In this document: one piece after another, positions 24,909-33,565 of the stretch | Numbering within the stretch: position 1 is the first letter of the stretch | Layout of the letters: every line of letters starts with the position of its first letter | Source: Mycolicibacterium litorale | Lineage (GTDB): Bacteria > Actinomycetota > Actinomycetes > Mycobacteriales > Mycobacteriaceae | Length of the DNA: 64,000 nucleotides | Assembly: GCA_002007745.1 (NCBI GenBank) | Contig: CP019882.1 | Coordinates: 3,782,001-3,846,000, forward strand | Direction of reading: 5' to 3' | Position numbers and translations under genes: made by a program | Notes under the pieces: generated by a model | What the model saw: the letters and a program-made list of their open reading frames with translations, nothing else | Told to the model about the DNA's origin: nothing | Databases searched by the model: none

Positions 24909-25472
24909 TCACCAGGTGCTGGTACGCAGCACGATCTCGGCGGCCAGCTGCGCGGTGGACTCGGCGGCGTTGCGGCGCGCGGCGAACTCGACCAGCCGGT
25001 AGTCGCTGTAGACCCACCGCTGGCTGTCCCTGGCCAGCGCACGGGCCGCCGGGGTACTGACCAACGCGGTGGTGTTGACCTCCACCGGCGGGCAGTCCTC
25101 GTCGCGCACGACACCGTTCTGGTCGGGAACGCGGGGGTGCCCGCGGTCGATCACCACCAGTCCAGTGAACCGGTCCAGCCGGGTGGCGGCCAGTTCCCAC
25201 GCGATCTCCGCGCCGACCCGGTCACCGACCAGCACACCCCAGCGCACATCGAGCGCGTCGAGGATGCCGAGCACCGCCTTGGGGTGCAGCCGGGGGTCGG
25301 CGCCGATGACCACGGTCCGCACCGACGCGGTGTGCAGTCGTTGACAGACACCGTCGTAGGCGGCGGGCGCATGTTGGGCCGCACCGAGTACGACGACGAA
25401 GGGGCCCTTCTCCGGGCCGGTCACGCTGACCGGCACGGGGAACCCGTCGACAGTCACCATTGTCGAAGGCAT
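24909..25472 (-). CDS. Alpha/beta hydrolase-fold protein lacking the nucleophile
   Basis: Short protein of 187 residues with an alpha/beta hydrolase-like N-terminus (FVVVLGAAQHAPAAYDGVCQRL) and a nucleophile elbow that reads LVGDRVGAEIAWELA, where the expected serine of GxSxG is Arg. No C-terminal catalytic histidine is evident and the lid region is missing, so it is probably non-catalytic or has a different role. It converges with the NAGGN operon, with only 2 bp between the stop codons. No close functional assignment can be made. The start is the ATG at 25472 or 25460. Confidence 0.7.
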   Translation of the reverse strand: MPSTMVTVDGFPVPVSVTGPEKGPFVVVLGAAQHAPAAYDGVCQRLHTASVRTVVIGADPRLHPKAVLGILDALDVRWGVLVGDRVGAEIAWELAATRLDRFTGLVVIDRGHPRVPDQNGVVRDEDCPPVEVNTTALVSTPAARALARDSQRWVYSDYRLVEFAARRNAAESTAQLAAEIVLRTSTW

Positions 25473-25536
25473 TACGCCACGCTACTGCGAAAGTGCCTTC
25501 CGGTGCGCGTTTTGGACAGGGTCTTTCAGCTCTCGC

Positions 25537-26208
25537 TCAGGTAACGCTGCGAATCTTCGCTGCCTGCTTGGCAAATGCGTCCAGAAATGTCTGCGGTAAT
25601 GACGCCTTGGCGTCGACGCTGGGATCACGTGCGGGAAAGGCGATTCCGAACATGCCGTATCTGCCGACATTCTGGAACGCCATGTAAACGCTACTGGGCG
25701 AACCTTTCAGCTGCATCGTCTGTTGATACGCCAGCGCGTCATCCCCCAGACCGGGGAGCTTGGTGGTGACGATCGGTATCCCGGGCGACATCGGATCGAA
25801 GAACGTCTCGAACTTCGCACAGCGGCTGGCGGCGGCCGCCAGCTTGTCCAGATCCAGCGGCCACGACAACACCGTCATCACGATGCGGGCGCCGTCGTAG
25901 GTCGCCGAGTACTTCGCCGCGCTGCCGGGTCCCCGTTCGGCCGATGCGGCGATCACATTCGTCAGGGCGTTCGCGCACCCCTCCGGCCGCGACAGCATCG
26001 AGGGTGGGCTGCCGGTGCCGTCGGGCTGGCCGGGCTGTTCCACGATGCGGTCGTAGCGCACGCCGGACGGGAAGTCGGAGGAAGTCAGGGTGATTTTCGC
26101 CAGGGTGGCACCCGGCCACGTCGCGGTGCCGGCGACCGTCGACCCGCACCCGGCGGCGAGCACCGCCACCAGCGCCGCCGCGGCGACCAGCACTCCCCGA
26201 CCCCACAT
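25537..26208 (-). CDS. DUF3558-like lipoprotein
   Basis: Secreted lipoprotein of 223 residues. The signal peptide MWGRGVLVAAAALVAVLAAGC ends in the lipobox LAAGC, so the mature protein should be anchored by an acylated Cys on the outer face of the membrane. The remainder resembles the mycobacterial DUF3558 family, with two cysteines (EGCANAL and SRCAKFE) able to form a disulfide. ATG 26208 is chosen because it gives a proper signal peptide; longer starts overlap cobQ. The gene lies 10 bp downstream of cobQ on the same strand. Function unknown. Confidence 0.8.
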   Translation of the reverse strand: MWGRGVLVAAAALVAVLAAGCGSTVAGTATWPGATLAKITLTSSDFPSGVRYDRIVEQPGQPDGTGSPPSMLSRPEGCANALTNVIAASAERGPGSAAKYSATYDGARIVMTVLSWPLDLDKLAAAASRCAKFETFFDPMSPGIPIVTTKLPGLGDDALAYQQTMQLKGSPSSVYMAFQNVGRYGMFGIAFPARDPSVDAKASLPQTFLDAFAKQAAKIRSVT

Positions 26209-26218
26209 GAGGTTCAGG

Positions 26219-27724
26219 CTACCCACGCAGCTCGGTGCTGACCGTGGGACGCCCCGGCGGCCCGTCATCGAGCAGCGCGAGTAAGGCGCCGATGTCGACA
26301 TGGGCGGACAGCAGCTCAGCCATCACGTCGAGCTGGGCGTCGCGGCGAGCGGACACGCTGACGTCGTCGGCCACCCGGAAACCGGGGCGCCCGGCAGCCG
26401 CGGCGGCGTCGGTGAGCCAGCGTCGACGGAATTCGTCGTTGTCCAGCAGGCCGTGCCAGTGTGTGCCGAACACCGCACCGCGGGCGTATCCCTGTGCGGT
26501 GCCGTCGGCATCGAACCAGCCGTCCTCGGCGCACCGGGTGAGCCGGCCGTGGTGGATCTCGTATCCGCTCAACGGCCGCTGCCACCGCCGCAGTACCTTG
26601 TCCGAGGCGAATTCGATGTCGGCGTCGAACAGCCCCAGCCCCTCGACGACGCCCGAGCGGGTCTCGACGGTGTCGTCGATGCGGCGGCACAGCATCTGGA
26701 AACCACCGCAGATCCCGAGCACGGGACGCCCGGACCCGGCGTGTGCGGCGACCGCATCGGCCAGTCCACGCGCGCGGAGCCAGGCCAGGTCGGCGACGGT
26801 GGCTTTGCTGCCGGGTATCACGACCACGTCGGCATCGGCCACCTCGGCGGGGTCACTGGCCCAGCGGACCAGAACTCCGGGCTCGCAGGCCAGCGCCTCG
26901 ACGTCGGTGGAGTTGGAGATCCGTGGCAGCCGGATCGCCGCGATGCGCAGCCAGTCCTGCCCGCGCGGCGGTGCGGGGACGCCGACCACCTGCCGGGCCA
27001 CCACCGAGACCGAGTCCTCGGCGTCGAGCCACAACTCGTCGCAGTACGGCAGCACGCCGTAGGTGGGTCGCCCGGACAGCGCCTCGAGCTGGTCGAGGCC
27101 GGGGGCCAGCAGCGCGGGGTCGCCGCGGAACTTGTTGACGATGAACCCGGCGATCAGCGCCTGATCGGCCGGTTCGAGCACAGCGACGGTGCCGAACAGG
27201 TGAGCCAGCAGCCCGCCGCGATCGATGTCACCGACGACCACCACGGGCAGCCGCGCAGCACGCGCCAGCCCCATGTTGGCCAGATCGGTTGCCCGCAGGT
27301 TGATCTCGGCCGGCGAGCCGGCTCCCTCGCACAGCACCACATCGAATTCGGCTCGCAACGAAGCCAGTTCGTCGGCGACCACATCGGCCAGCTGCTCGCG
27401 GTACCGCATGTAGTCGGCGGCGCCGACCGTCCCGGCGGCGTGGCCCTTGACCACCAGCTGGGAGGTGCGGTCGCTGCCCGGTTTGAGCAGCACCGGGTTG
27501 AACCGGATGCTGGGTTCCAGCCCGGCGGCGCGGGCCTGCATACCCTGAGCCCGGCCGATCTCGCCACCTTCGACGGTGACCACGGAGTTGTTGCTCATGT
27601 TCTGCGCCTTGAACGGTGCGACCCGGATTCCCTTGCGCGCCAACAACCGGCACAGGCCGGCCACCACCATCGACTTGCCGGCGTCGGAGGTGGTGCCGGC
27701 GATCAGCAGCGCTCCCCCGCTCAC
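26219..27724 (-). CDS. cobQ: Cobyric acid synthase (adenosylcobyrinate amidotransferase)
   Basis: Cytoplasmic enzyme of 501 residues that performs four glutamine-dependent amidations converting adenosylcobyrinic acid a,c-diamide to adenosylcobyric acid in the B12 pathway. An N-terminal ATPase-like domain (LLIAGTTSDAGKSMVVAGLCRLL; FKAQNMSNNSVVT) precedes a C-terminal glutaminase with the nucleophile in VLGICGGFQML and the histidine in GTHWHGLLDN. GTG 27724 is preferred to the GTG at 27751 because the latter would start translation inside a palindromic repeat. A cobalt importer elsewhere in the window supplies the metal. Confidence 0.94.
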   Translation of the reverse strand: MSGGALLIAGTTSDAGKSMVVAGLCRLLARKGIRVAPFKAQNMSNNSVVTVEGGEIGRAQGMQARAAGLEPSIRFNPVLLKPGSDRTSQLVVKGHAAGTVGAADYMRYREQLADVVADELASLRAEFDVVLCEGAGSPAEINLRATDLANMGLARAARLPVVVVGDIDRGGLLAHLFGTVAVLEPADQALIAGFIVNKFRGDPALLAPGLDQLEALSGRPTYGVLPYCDELWLDAEDSVSVVARQVVGVPAPPRGQDWLRIAAIRLPRISNSTDVEALACEPGVLVRWASDPAEVADADVVVIPGSKATVADLAWLRARGLADAVAAHAGSGRPVLGICGGFQMLCRRIDDTVETRSGVVEGLGLFDADIEFASDKVLRRWQRPLSGYEIHHGRLTRCAEDGWFDADGTAQGYARGAVFGTHWHGLLDNDEFRRRWLTDAAAAAGRPGFRVADDVSVSARRDAQLDVMAELLSAHVDIGALLALLDDGPPGRPTVSTELRG

Positions 27725-27732
27725 GCCTTCCT

Positions 27733-27794
27733 CGCGAGCAGACGTGAACACCCCGAAATGCGGGGCGTGTCGGGAGGGTTTGCGTCTGCTCGCG
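27733..27794. repeat. Palindromic intergenic repeat, copy 2 (GAGCAGACGC family)
   Basis: Arms CGCGAGCAGACG (27733-27744) and CGTCTGCTCGCG (27783-27794) are perfect 12-bp complements. Between them is a second small hairpin CCCCG-AAATG-CGGGG (27751-27765), so the element could fold into a branched structure. It fills most of the gap between mapB and cobQ, which are in the same orientation. Confidence 0.8.
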
Positions 27795-27802
27795 GGGGAC
27801 CG

Positions 27803-28663
27803 TCATGGCGCGAGGGTGAGGATCTCCGCGCCGTCCTCTGTCACGACCAGGGTGTGCTCGAACTGCGCGGTCCACTTGCGGTCCTTGGTGGCCACCGTCC
27901 AGCCGTCGTCCCAGATCTCGTAGTCCAAGGCACCGAGGTTGATCATCGGCTCGATGGTGAACGTCATACCCGGTTCCAGCACCGTCTCGACGCTGGGCTG
28001 GTCGTAGTGCAGCACCACCAGTCCGTTGTGGAACGTGGTGCCGATGCCGTGCCCGGTGAAGTCGCGAACCACGTTGTAGCCGAACCGATTTGCGTACGCC
28101 TCGATGACCCGGCCGACCACCGACAGTGCCCGCCCCGGTTTGACCGCCTTGATGGCCCGCATCGTCGCCTCGTGCGTGCGCTCGACCAGCAGCCGGTGCT
28201 CCTCGCTCACATCGCCGGCCAGGAAGGTGGCGTTGGTGTCGCCGTGCACGCCGTGGATGTAGGCGGTGACGTCGATGTTGACGATGTCGCCGTCGGAGAT
28301 GACCGTCGAGTCCGGGATGCCGTGGCAGATGATCTCGTTGAGCGAGGTGCAGCACGACTTCGGAAAGCCCTTGTAGTGCAGGGTCGACGGGTAGGCGCCG
28401 TGGTCGATCATGTAGTCGTGGGCGATCCGGTCGAGTTCGTCGGTGGTCACCCCGGGGGCGACGGCCTTCCCGGCCTCGGCGAGCGCACCGGCCGCGATCC
28501 GCCCGGCGATGCGCATGTTCTCGATCACCTCGGGTGTCTGCACCCAGGGTTCGCTGCCTTCCTGCGCCGACGACTTGCCCACGTATTCGGGGCGCTCGAT
28601 CGACTTGGGGACCGGCAGGGTCGGCGAAACCACTCCGGGGCGGAGTGCACTGCGTACGGGCAT
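27803..28663 (-). CDS. mapB: Type I methionine aminopeptidase
   Basis: Metalloenzyme of 286 residues that removes the initiator Met from nascent proteins. The pita-bread domain has the five metal ligands in DIVNIDVTAYIHGVHGDTNATF (two Asp), RDFTGHGIGTTFH (His), FTIEPMINLG (Glu) and AQFEHTLVVTEDG (Glu). The N-terminal extension of about 40 residues with the PxxP-like VVSPTLPVPKSIERPEYVGK is typical of actinobacterial MapB. Matches the position of Rv2861c. ATG 28663 follows the DUF1707 gene by 9 bp. Confidence 0.96.
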   Translation of the reverse strand: MPVRSALRPGVVSPTLPVPKSIERPEYVGKSSAQEGSEPWVQTPEVIENMRIAGRIAAGALAEAGKAVAPGVTTDELDRIAHDYMIDHGAYPSTLHYKGFPKSCCTSLNEIICHGIPDSTVISDGDIVNIDVTAYIHGVHGDTNATFLAGDVSEEHRLLVERTHEATMRAIKAVKPGRALSVVGRVIEAYANRFGYNVVRDFTGHGIGTTFHNGLVVLHYDQPSVETVLEPGMTFTIEPMINLGALDYEIWDDGWTVATKDRKWTAQFEHTLVVTEDGAEILTLAP

Positions 28664-28672
28664 GTTGCCAGC

Positions 28673-29254
28673 CTAACGGCGACGCAACAGTGGTCGCTTG
28701 GGACCGCGGACGGTGACGGATCCCAGTACGACGCGCCCGGTGAGCACGACGTGCGGGGTGCCCTCGGCGGGGGCGTCCTTGCGGCGGTCGCTGGCGTTGC
28801 CGGCGTAGACGGTGACGTCGTCGATGGAGGCACTGGCGCCCTCGGGCAACCGCAGGTCCAGCGAGCCGCGCACCAGGTCGAGTTCGATGACCACGACCGG
28901 CCCGGCGAACCGGGCGCCGGTGAGATCGAGTTCCACCGAGCCCACCCGGCGCACCAGCGCCAGCCGGGTCGGCACCGTCCACTCGCCGTGCCGCTTGAGC
29001 GAGCCCAGCCAGCCACGCAGTTCGACCCGGTCGGCTGCCGAGGTGACGAACGCGCCGGGCCCGGGCAGATCGTCGACCAGGACGTCGAGATCGGTCTGCA
29101 TCCGCGCGGCCGACACCTGCGCGGAGCGCTCCTCGAATTCGCCGATGTCGATCAGCCCGAGCGCGACGGCGTTGTGCAGCCGCCGCAGCGTTCCGTTGCG
29201 GTCGGCGTCGGAAACCCGCAGCGCGGGAGTGTTGTCGATCCCGGTCATAGCCAT
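28673..29254 (-). CDS. DUF1707 protein with C-terminal YvqF-like domain
   Basis: Protein of 193 residues. The N-terminal DUF1707 domain (ALRVSDADRNGTLRRLHNAVALGLIDIGEFEERSAQV, given here as its sense: residues about 11-47) is followed by a beta-rich repeat region resembling the C-terminal domain of cell-wall stress response proteins (VELDLTGARFAGPVVVIEL, LDLRLPEGASASIDDVTV). There is no signal peptide or membrane helix. Position matches Rv2862c. Function unknown; members are often near cell-envelope stress genes. Starts are ATG 29254 or 29248. Confidence 0.75.
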   Translation of the reverse strand: MAMTGIDNTPALRVSDADRNGTLRRLHNAVALGLIDIGEFEERSAQVSAARMQTDLDVLVDDLPGPGAFVTSAADRVELRGWLGSLKRHGEWTVPTRLALVRRVGSVELDLTGARFAGPVVVIELDLVRGSLDLRLPEGASASIDDVTVYAGNASDRRKDAPAEGTPHVVLTGRVVLGSVTVRGPKRPLLRRR

Positions 29255-29291
29255 TCCACGGTACCTGCTGCGGCTCGGTTAGCCTGAGCCG

Positions 29292-29693
29292 ATGTTTGCG
29301 CCTGAATCCGGGTTGCCACGCCGGAGCGTGCTCATCGGGGCGGCGGTCGTCCCGGTCGCCGCCTGTAGCACCAACTCCGACGACTTGATGCGGCCGCCCG
29401 CACCGCCGGCCGCGGGTCAGGTCCTGGCGGCCACCGCCGACATTCCGGTCGGCTCGGGCGCGGTCGTCGGCGATACCGTCGTCACCCAGCCGCGGGCCGG
29501 GGTGTTCGAGGGGTTCGTGGCGCGCTGCACCCACGCCGGTTGTGTGCTGCCATCGGTCAGCGGCGACACCATCGACTGCCCGTGTCATGGCAGCAGATTC
29601 GGCCTCGACGGCGCGGTGCTCCGCGGTCCGGCGATGGCTCCGCTGACGCCGGTGGCGGTGAAGGTTCAGGGCAACCAGGTCATCGCTGGCTGA
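29292..29693 (+). CDS. Rieske [2Fe-2S] lipoprotein, Tat-type signal
   Basis: Small Rieske protein of 133 residues. The N-terminus has a twin-arginine signal (PRRSVLIGAAVVPVAAC) with the lipobox-type VAAC, so it is probably exported folded and lipid-anchored. The cluster ligands are in CTHAGC (about residues 78-83) and CPCHGSRF (about 96-103), giving two Cys and two His. It stands alone, divergent from DUF1707 and convergent with a methyltransferase. It probably serves as a redox partner outside the membrane, but no electron acceptor is encoded beside it. Confidence 0.9.
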   Translation: MFAPESGLPRRSVLIGAAVVPVAACSTNSDDLMRPPAPPAAGQVLAATADIPVGSGAVVGDTVVTQPRAGVFEGFVARCTHAGCVLPSVSGDTIDCPCHGSRFGLDGAVLRGPAMAPLTPVAVKVQGNQVIAG

Positions 29694-29709
29694 ATCAGCC
29701 GGCTGATTC
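29692..29709. terminator. Perfect palindrome at the Rieske stop codon
   Basis: GAATCAGCC followed at once by GGCTGATTC is an 18-bp perfect palindrome that begins inside the Rieske stop codon. It lies between convergent genes and could form a hairpin near the 3' end of the Rieske mRNA, though there is no T-run and no loop. It may instead bind a dimeric protein. Confidence 0.35.
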
Positions 29710-29784
29710 CACTGGTGGGCGTTGCCGTCCGCGCTGCAGCAGGGCCGACGGCGTTTCCCAGCGGCGGGGCCTCGCGGCCGGGCG

Positions 29785-30648
29785 CTACTTCGTCAAAGTG
29801 AACTGACCGACGTCGATCAGGCCGCTGCGGAACATGCCCGGGCAGCCGAGCAGGTACTTCATGTAGCGGTCGTACACCTCTTGCGACTGGACGACGAGGG
29901 CTTCGTCCTTGTGCGCGGCCAGCGCCGCCGACCAGTGGTCGAGCGTTGTGGGGTAATGCGGCTGCAGCGACTGGAACCGGGTCACGGTGAAACCGGGCTT
30001 GACCGCGTGCGCCTTGACCATCCGCACCGACGGCAGCCGGCCACCGGGAAAGATCTCGGTGATCATGAACTTGCAGAACCGCGCCAGCTCGAAGGTCAGC
30101 GGAATGCCCTTCTCGAGCACCTCCTCGGGATGCAGACCCAGGATGGTGTGCAGCAGCATGATGCCGTCGTCGGGCATCGCGTCGTAGGCGAAGGTGAAGA
30201 AGTCGTCGTAACGGTCGAAGCCGAAATGCTCGAAGGCGCCGATGGATACGATTCGGTCGACCGGCTCGTCGAATTGCTCCCAGCCGCGCAGTTCCACCCG
30301 CTTCGAGCGCGGGCTGTCCGACGCGGCGAACAACTGCTCGACGTAGGCCTGCTGGTTCTCGCTGAGGGTCAACCCGATCACGTTGACGTCGTAGCGCTCC
30401 AGCGCCCGGTTCAGCGTCGAGCCCCACCCGCACCCCACATCCAGCAGCGTCATGCCCGGGCGGAGGTCCAGCTTGCCCAGCGCCAGATCGATCTTGGCGA
30501 TCTGCGCCTCTTCCAGCGTCATCCCGTCGCGTTCGAAGTAGGCGCAGCTGTAGGTCTGCGTCGGATCGAGGAACAGCCGAAAGAAGTCATCGGACAGGTC
30601 GTAGTGGGCTTGGACGTCCTCGAAATGGGGTTTGAGCTGCTTGGGCAT
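29785..30648 (-). CDS. Mycolic acid cyclopropane/methyl transferase family methyltransferase
   Basis: SAM-dependent methyltransferase of 287 residues of the CmaA/MmaA/UmaA family, which modifies unsaturated meromycolate chains on AcpM. The conserved N-terminus LKPHFEDVQAHYDLSDDFF, YSCAYFERDGMTLEEAQ, the SAM-binding LLDVGCGWGSTLNRAL and the bicarbonate-site region GAFEHFGFDRYDDFF are visible, and the C-terminus MFRSGLIDVGQFTLTK is typical. ATG 30648 is preferred (AGGAAGG 11 nt upstream) over GTG 30672. Which chain position and whether it makes a cyclopropane, methyl or hydroxyl branch cannot be told from sequence. Confidence 0.92.
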   Translation of the reverse strand: MPKQLKPHFEDVQAHYDLSDDFFRLFLDPTQTYSCAYFERDGMTLEEAQIAKIDLALGKLDLRPGMTLLDVGCGWGSTLNRALERYDVNVIGLTLSENQQAYVEQLFAASDSPRSKRVELRGWEQFDEPVDRIVSIGAFEHFGFDRYDDFFTFAYDAMPDDGIMLLHTILGLHPEEVLEKGIPLTFELARFCKFMITEIFPGGRLPSVRMVKAHAVKPGFTVTRFQSLQPHYPTTLDHWSAALAAHKDEALVVQSQEVYDRYMKYLLGCPGMFRSGLIDVGQFTLTK

Positions 30649-30780
30649 CGCGATACGCGCCTTCCTGAACACCCGGCGGCAGTCACGAGGGGTCCCCCGA
30701 CCGTGAGCTGCCCGGATGTCTCCGCAACCTGACCGTAGCCCACTTCGGGGTCTATCCGATAACGAAACGGCCTGCGGCGC

Positions 30781-32603
30781 TCAGGCCAGGTAATCGGTGG
30801 GCAGCTCGCTGAGCATCATCTTGACCATCCGGACCGCGTACTCCGAGCTGCCGCCGCCGACGATCAGCGCCGAGAACGCCAGATCGCCGCGATATCCGGT
30901 GAACCAGGCGTGCGAGCCCCCCTCGAACTCGGCCTCCCCGGTCTTGCCGCGCACGTCGCCCATGTCGTTGATGTCCTTGGCGGTGCCGTTGGTGACCACC
31001 ATCCGCATCATCGAGCGCAGGCCGTCGAGCATGGCCGGGGTGATCGTCGGGTGATCACCGGTTTCGGTGGTCTGGCTGCCGACGATCAGGTGCGGGTCGG
31101 GGGTTTTGCCGGCGGCGACGGTTGCGGCCGCCAGCGCCATCCCGAACGGGGTGACCAGCACCTTGCCCTGGCCGAAGCCGTCCTCGGTGCGCTCGGCCAG
31201 GTTGACCGTCGGCGGGACCGTGCCGGTCACCGTGGTCAGGCCGTCGATCGTGTAGTCGGGGCCGATGCCGTACTGGGAAGCCGCCACCGTCAGCGCGGTC
31301 GGCGGCATCCGGCTGGCCAGTTCGGCGAAGGTGGTGTTGCACGAGTTCGCGAACGCCTTGGCCATCGGGACCGTGCCGAGGTCGAACTTGTTGTAGTTGG
31401 GGATCGTGCGATGGCCGATGTCGATCGTGCCCGGGCAGCCGAGCAGGGTGTTGGGGGTGGCCATGTCCCGATCGATGGCTGCGCCGGCGGTGACGATCTT
31501 GAACGTCGAGCCCGGCGGATAGAGCCCGGTGGTCGCGGCCGGGCCGTCGACATCAGCGGCCGCGTTTTGCGCCACCGCCAGGATCTCGCCGGTCGACGGC
31601 TTGATCACCACCAGCATCGCCTTGCGACCCTGGGTGTCGACGGCGTGCTGGGCGGCGTTCTGCACCGAGCGATCCAGGGTGATGGAGATGGACGGCGCGG
31701 GGGTTGGGCCACCTCGTGCAGGACGTCGACCTCGGCACCGTTCTGGTTGACGCTGACCACACGCCAGCCGGACTCACCGTCGAGCTCGTTGATGACCGCC
31801 TTCTTGACCTCGCTGATGATGGCCGGAGCGAAGTGGTCGTCGGTGGGCAGCAGGTCGGCCTGCGGCGTGACGACGACACCGGGCAGGTTGTCCAGTACCT
31901 GGCCGACCTTGTCGTGATCGGCGGGGCGCAGCGTCACGAGGTCCAGCGGCGAACTCGACGAGCTGGCCTGCTCGGCCAGCCGTTGCGGGTCCAGGGTGTT
32001 GTCGAACTGGCGCAGCTGGTCGACGACCACCCGCGAGGTCGACATCAGGTCGGCACCAGCTTTGGCGGCGTCGAGCTGGTAGCGGTACAGGTTGCCGGGG
32101 GCCAGCACGTCGGTCCCACCCAGCTCGTTGACCGACGCCCGGCGCGGCGGATCCGCCCGTAACAGGAACCGTTGGTGCTCACCGAGTTTGGGGTGCAGTC
32201 CGGCGGCGGTCCAGCGGACGTGCCAGGCGCCTTCGTCGCGGATCATCTGCAGCACGCCGTCGTAGGTCCAGGTTCGCTTCTTCGGCAGTTGCCAGGTGAA
32301 GCGGTAGTTCACACTGCCGGTGTCCTCGGTGTAGCGCGACCCGAGGATCTGTGCGTCCAGATGGGTGGCCTGCAGGCCGGCCCAGGCTTCGTTGAGGGCG
32401 GCTTGGGCGTCGGCGGGCCGGTCGGAGAGCTGCGCAGCCGCGGCGGTGTCCCCCTTGGTGAGGTCGGCGAAGAACTGCTCGGCGGCCGGGGCGGGTCCAT
32501 CGGGACGCGGCGTGCAGGCGGACAGCGTCGCCGACGCGGCGATCACCGCCGCGATCGACAGGACGCCTGTGACTCGTGTTACCAATGAGGTGGAAGTAGC
32601 CAT
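30781..32603 (-). CDS. Class B penicillin-binding lipoprotein (Rv2864c-like), frameshifted
   Basis: Peptidoglycan transpeptidase anchored outside the membrane. The N-terminus (MATSTSLVTR... with lipobox LSAC) is followed by an NTF2-like MecA_N domain, a dimerisation region and a transpeptidase domain with SxxK (PPGSTFKIV), SxN (ANSCNTTF) and KTG (RGKTGEAEF). The reading frame breaks at the G run 31699-31703: the upstream frame ends DVLHEVAQP and the downstream frame resumes APSISITLDRSVQNAAQ. Adding one G restores a protein of about 607 residues, close to the roughly 603 of Rv2864c. Likely an assembly error. ATG 32603. Confidence 0.9.
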
Positions 32604-32665
32604 TGGGGCAGATGTTATGAGTCCGTGACCCCAATTCGGCGGAGGCGCACCGGGGTTGAGGGGGT

Positions 32666-33520
32666 TCAGTCGAGAAGGACGGTGGCGAACGTGCCCACCT
32701 CGGCGAACCCGACGCGGGCATAGGCCGCCCGGGCGACCGTGTTGTAGCTGTTCACATACAGACTGGCGATGCGTCCGCTGTTGACCACCGCGGCCGCCAC
32801 CGCCGCCGTGCCCGCCGTGCCCAGCCCATGGCCGCGCCACTCCGGATGCACCCAGACCCCTTGGATCTGGCCGACCACCGGCGACTGCGATCCCACCTCG
32901 GCCTTGAACACCACCTGTCCGTGCTCGAAGCGGGCGTAAGCCCGGCCCGCGGCGATCAGGCCGGCGACGCGGCGGCGATATCCCCGGCCGCCGTCACCGA
33001 TCCGGGGGTCGATGCCCACCTCACCGATGAACATGTCGATCGCGGCCACCAGATAGGCGTCGAGTTCGTCGACCCGCACCCGGCGCACCGCCGCATCCGC
33101 GGCACACGAGGGCGGCCCGCCGAGCGCCATCAGCGGCTGGCGGTCCCGCACGTCGCGCGCCGGACCCCAGGCGTGCTGCAAACGGTCCCACAACGGCAGC
33201 ACCAATTCCGACCGGCCGACCAGCGAGGAACACCGCCGCGCCGCGCTCATCGCCTTGTCGGCGAACGCATGCAGGTCCGCCGGCGCGCCACGCAGCGGGA
33301 TCAGGTTCGCCCCGGCGTAGCACAGCGACTCCTCCGCACCCCGCCGCGTCCACAGTTCCCCGCCGATCGCCTGTGGCTCGACACCGTGCTCGGCGACGCG
33401 GGCGGCGACCATGCAGGATCCGACCGGGTCGTCGGCGAGCACCCGGCCCACGGCGGCGGCGTCCCGCACCACTGATACCCGACGTTCGTCGACCAGGCGG
33501 AACAGTGGCGGAGCCGACAT
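32666..33520 (-). CDS. GNAT-family N-acetyltransferase with DUF4081 domain
   Basis: Protein of 284 residues. The N-terminal DUF4081 half (about 1-125) is followed by a GNAT domain with the acetyl-CoA loop in VWVHPEWRGHGLGTAGTAAV and the C-terminal YVNSYNTVARAAYARVGFAEVGTF. Matches the position and length of Rv2867c. It lies downstream of ispG on the same strand, with a small hairpin between. The substrate is unknown; conservation next to dxr-rip1-ispG suggests a housekeeping role. Confidence 0.88.
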   Translation of the reverse strand: MSAPPLFRLVDERRVSVVRDAAAVGRVLADDPVGSCMVAARVAEHGVEPQAIGGELWTRRGAEESLCYAGANLIPLRGAPADLHAFADKAMSAARRCSSLVGRSELVLPLWDRLQHAWGPARDVRDRQPLMALGGPPSCAADAAVRRVRVDELDAYLVAAIDMFIGEVGIDPRIGDGGRGYRRRVAGLIAAGRAYARFEHGQVVFKAEVGSQSPVVGQIQGVWVHPEWRGHGLGTAGTAAVAAAVVNSGRIASLYVNSYNTVARAAYARVGFAEVGTFATVLLD

Positions 33521-33544
33521 GGGCGTTACTTTCTGCGGGATCGA

Positions 33545-33560
33545 AAACCGCTGCGCGGTT
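33545..33560 (-). terminator. Weak hairpin after ispG
   Basis: Read on the minus strand, AACCGC-GCA-GCGGTT (33560-33546) follows the ispG stop and runs into TTTTC. The stem is only 6 bp. It could partly terminate transcription between ispG and the GNAT gene. Confidence 0.35.
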
Positions 33561-33565
33561 ACGCC

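Noticed and set aside
26300..29287. A 995-codon open frame on the plus strand across cobQ, mapB and DUF1707
   Set aside because: It is antisense to three well-supported genes, has low-complexity G/H/R/V composition, and no family motif. High GC leaves such shadow frames open.
30781..32603. Two separate genes for an N-terminal lipoprotein and a stand-alone transpeptidase
   Set aside because: The halves join exactly within a conserved segment when one base is added at the G run, and the downstream half has no start signal.
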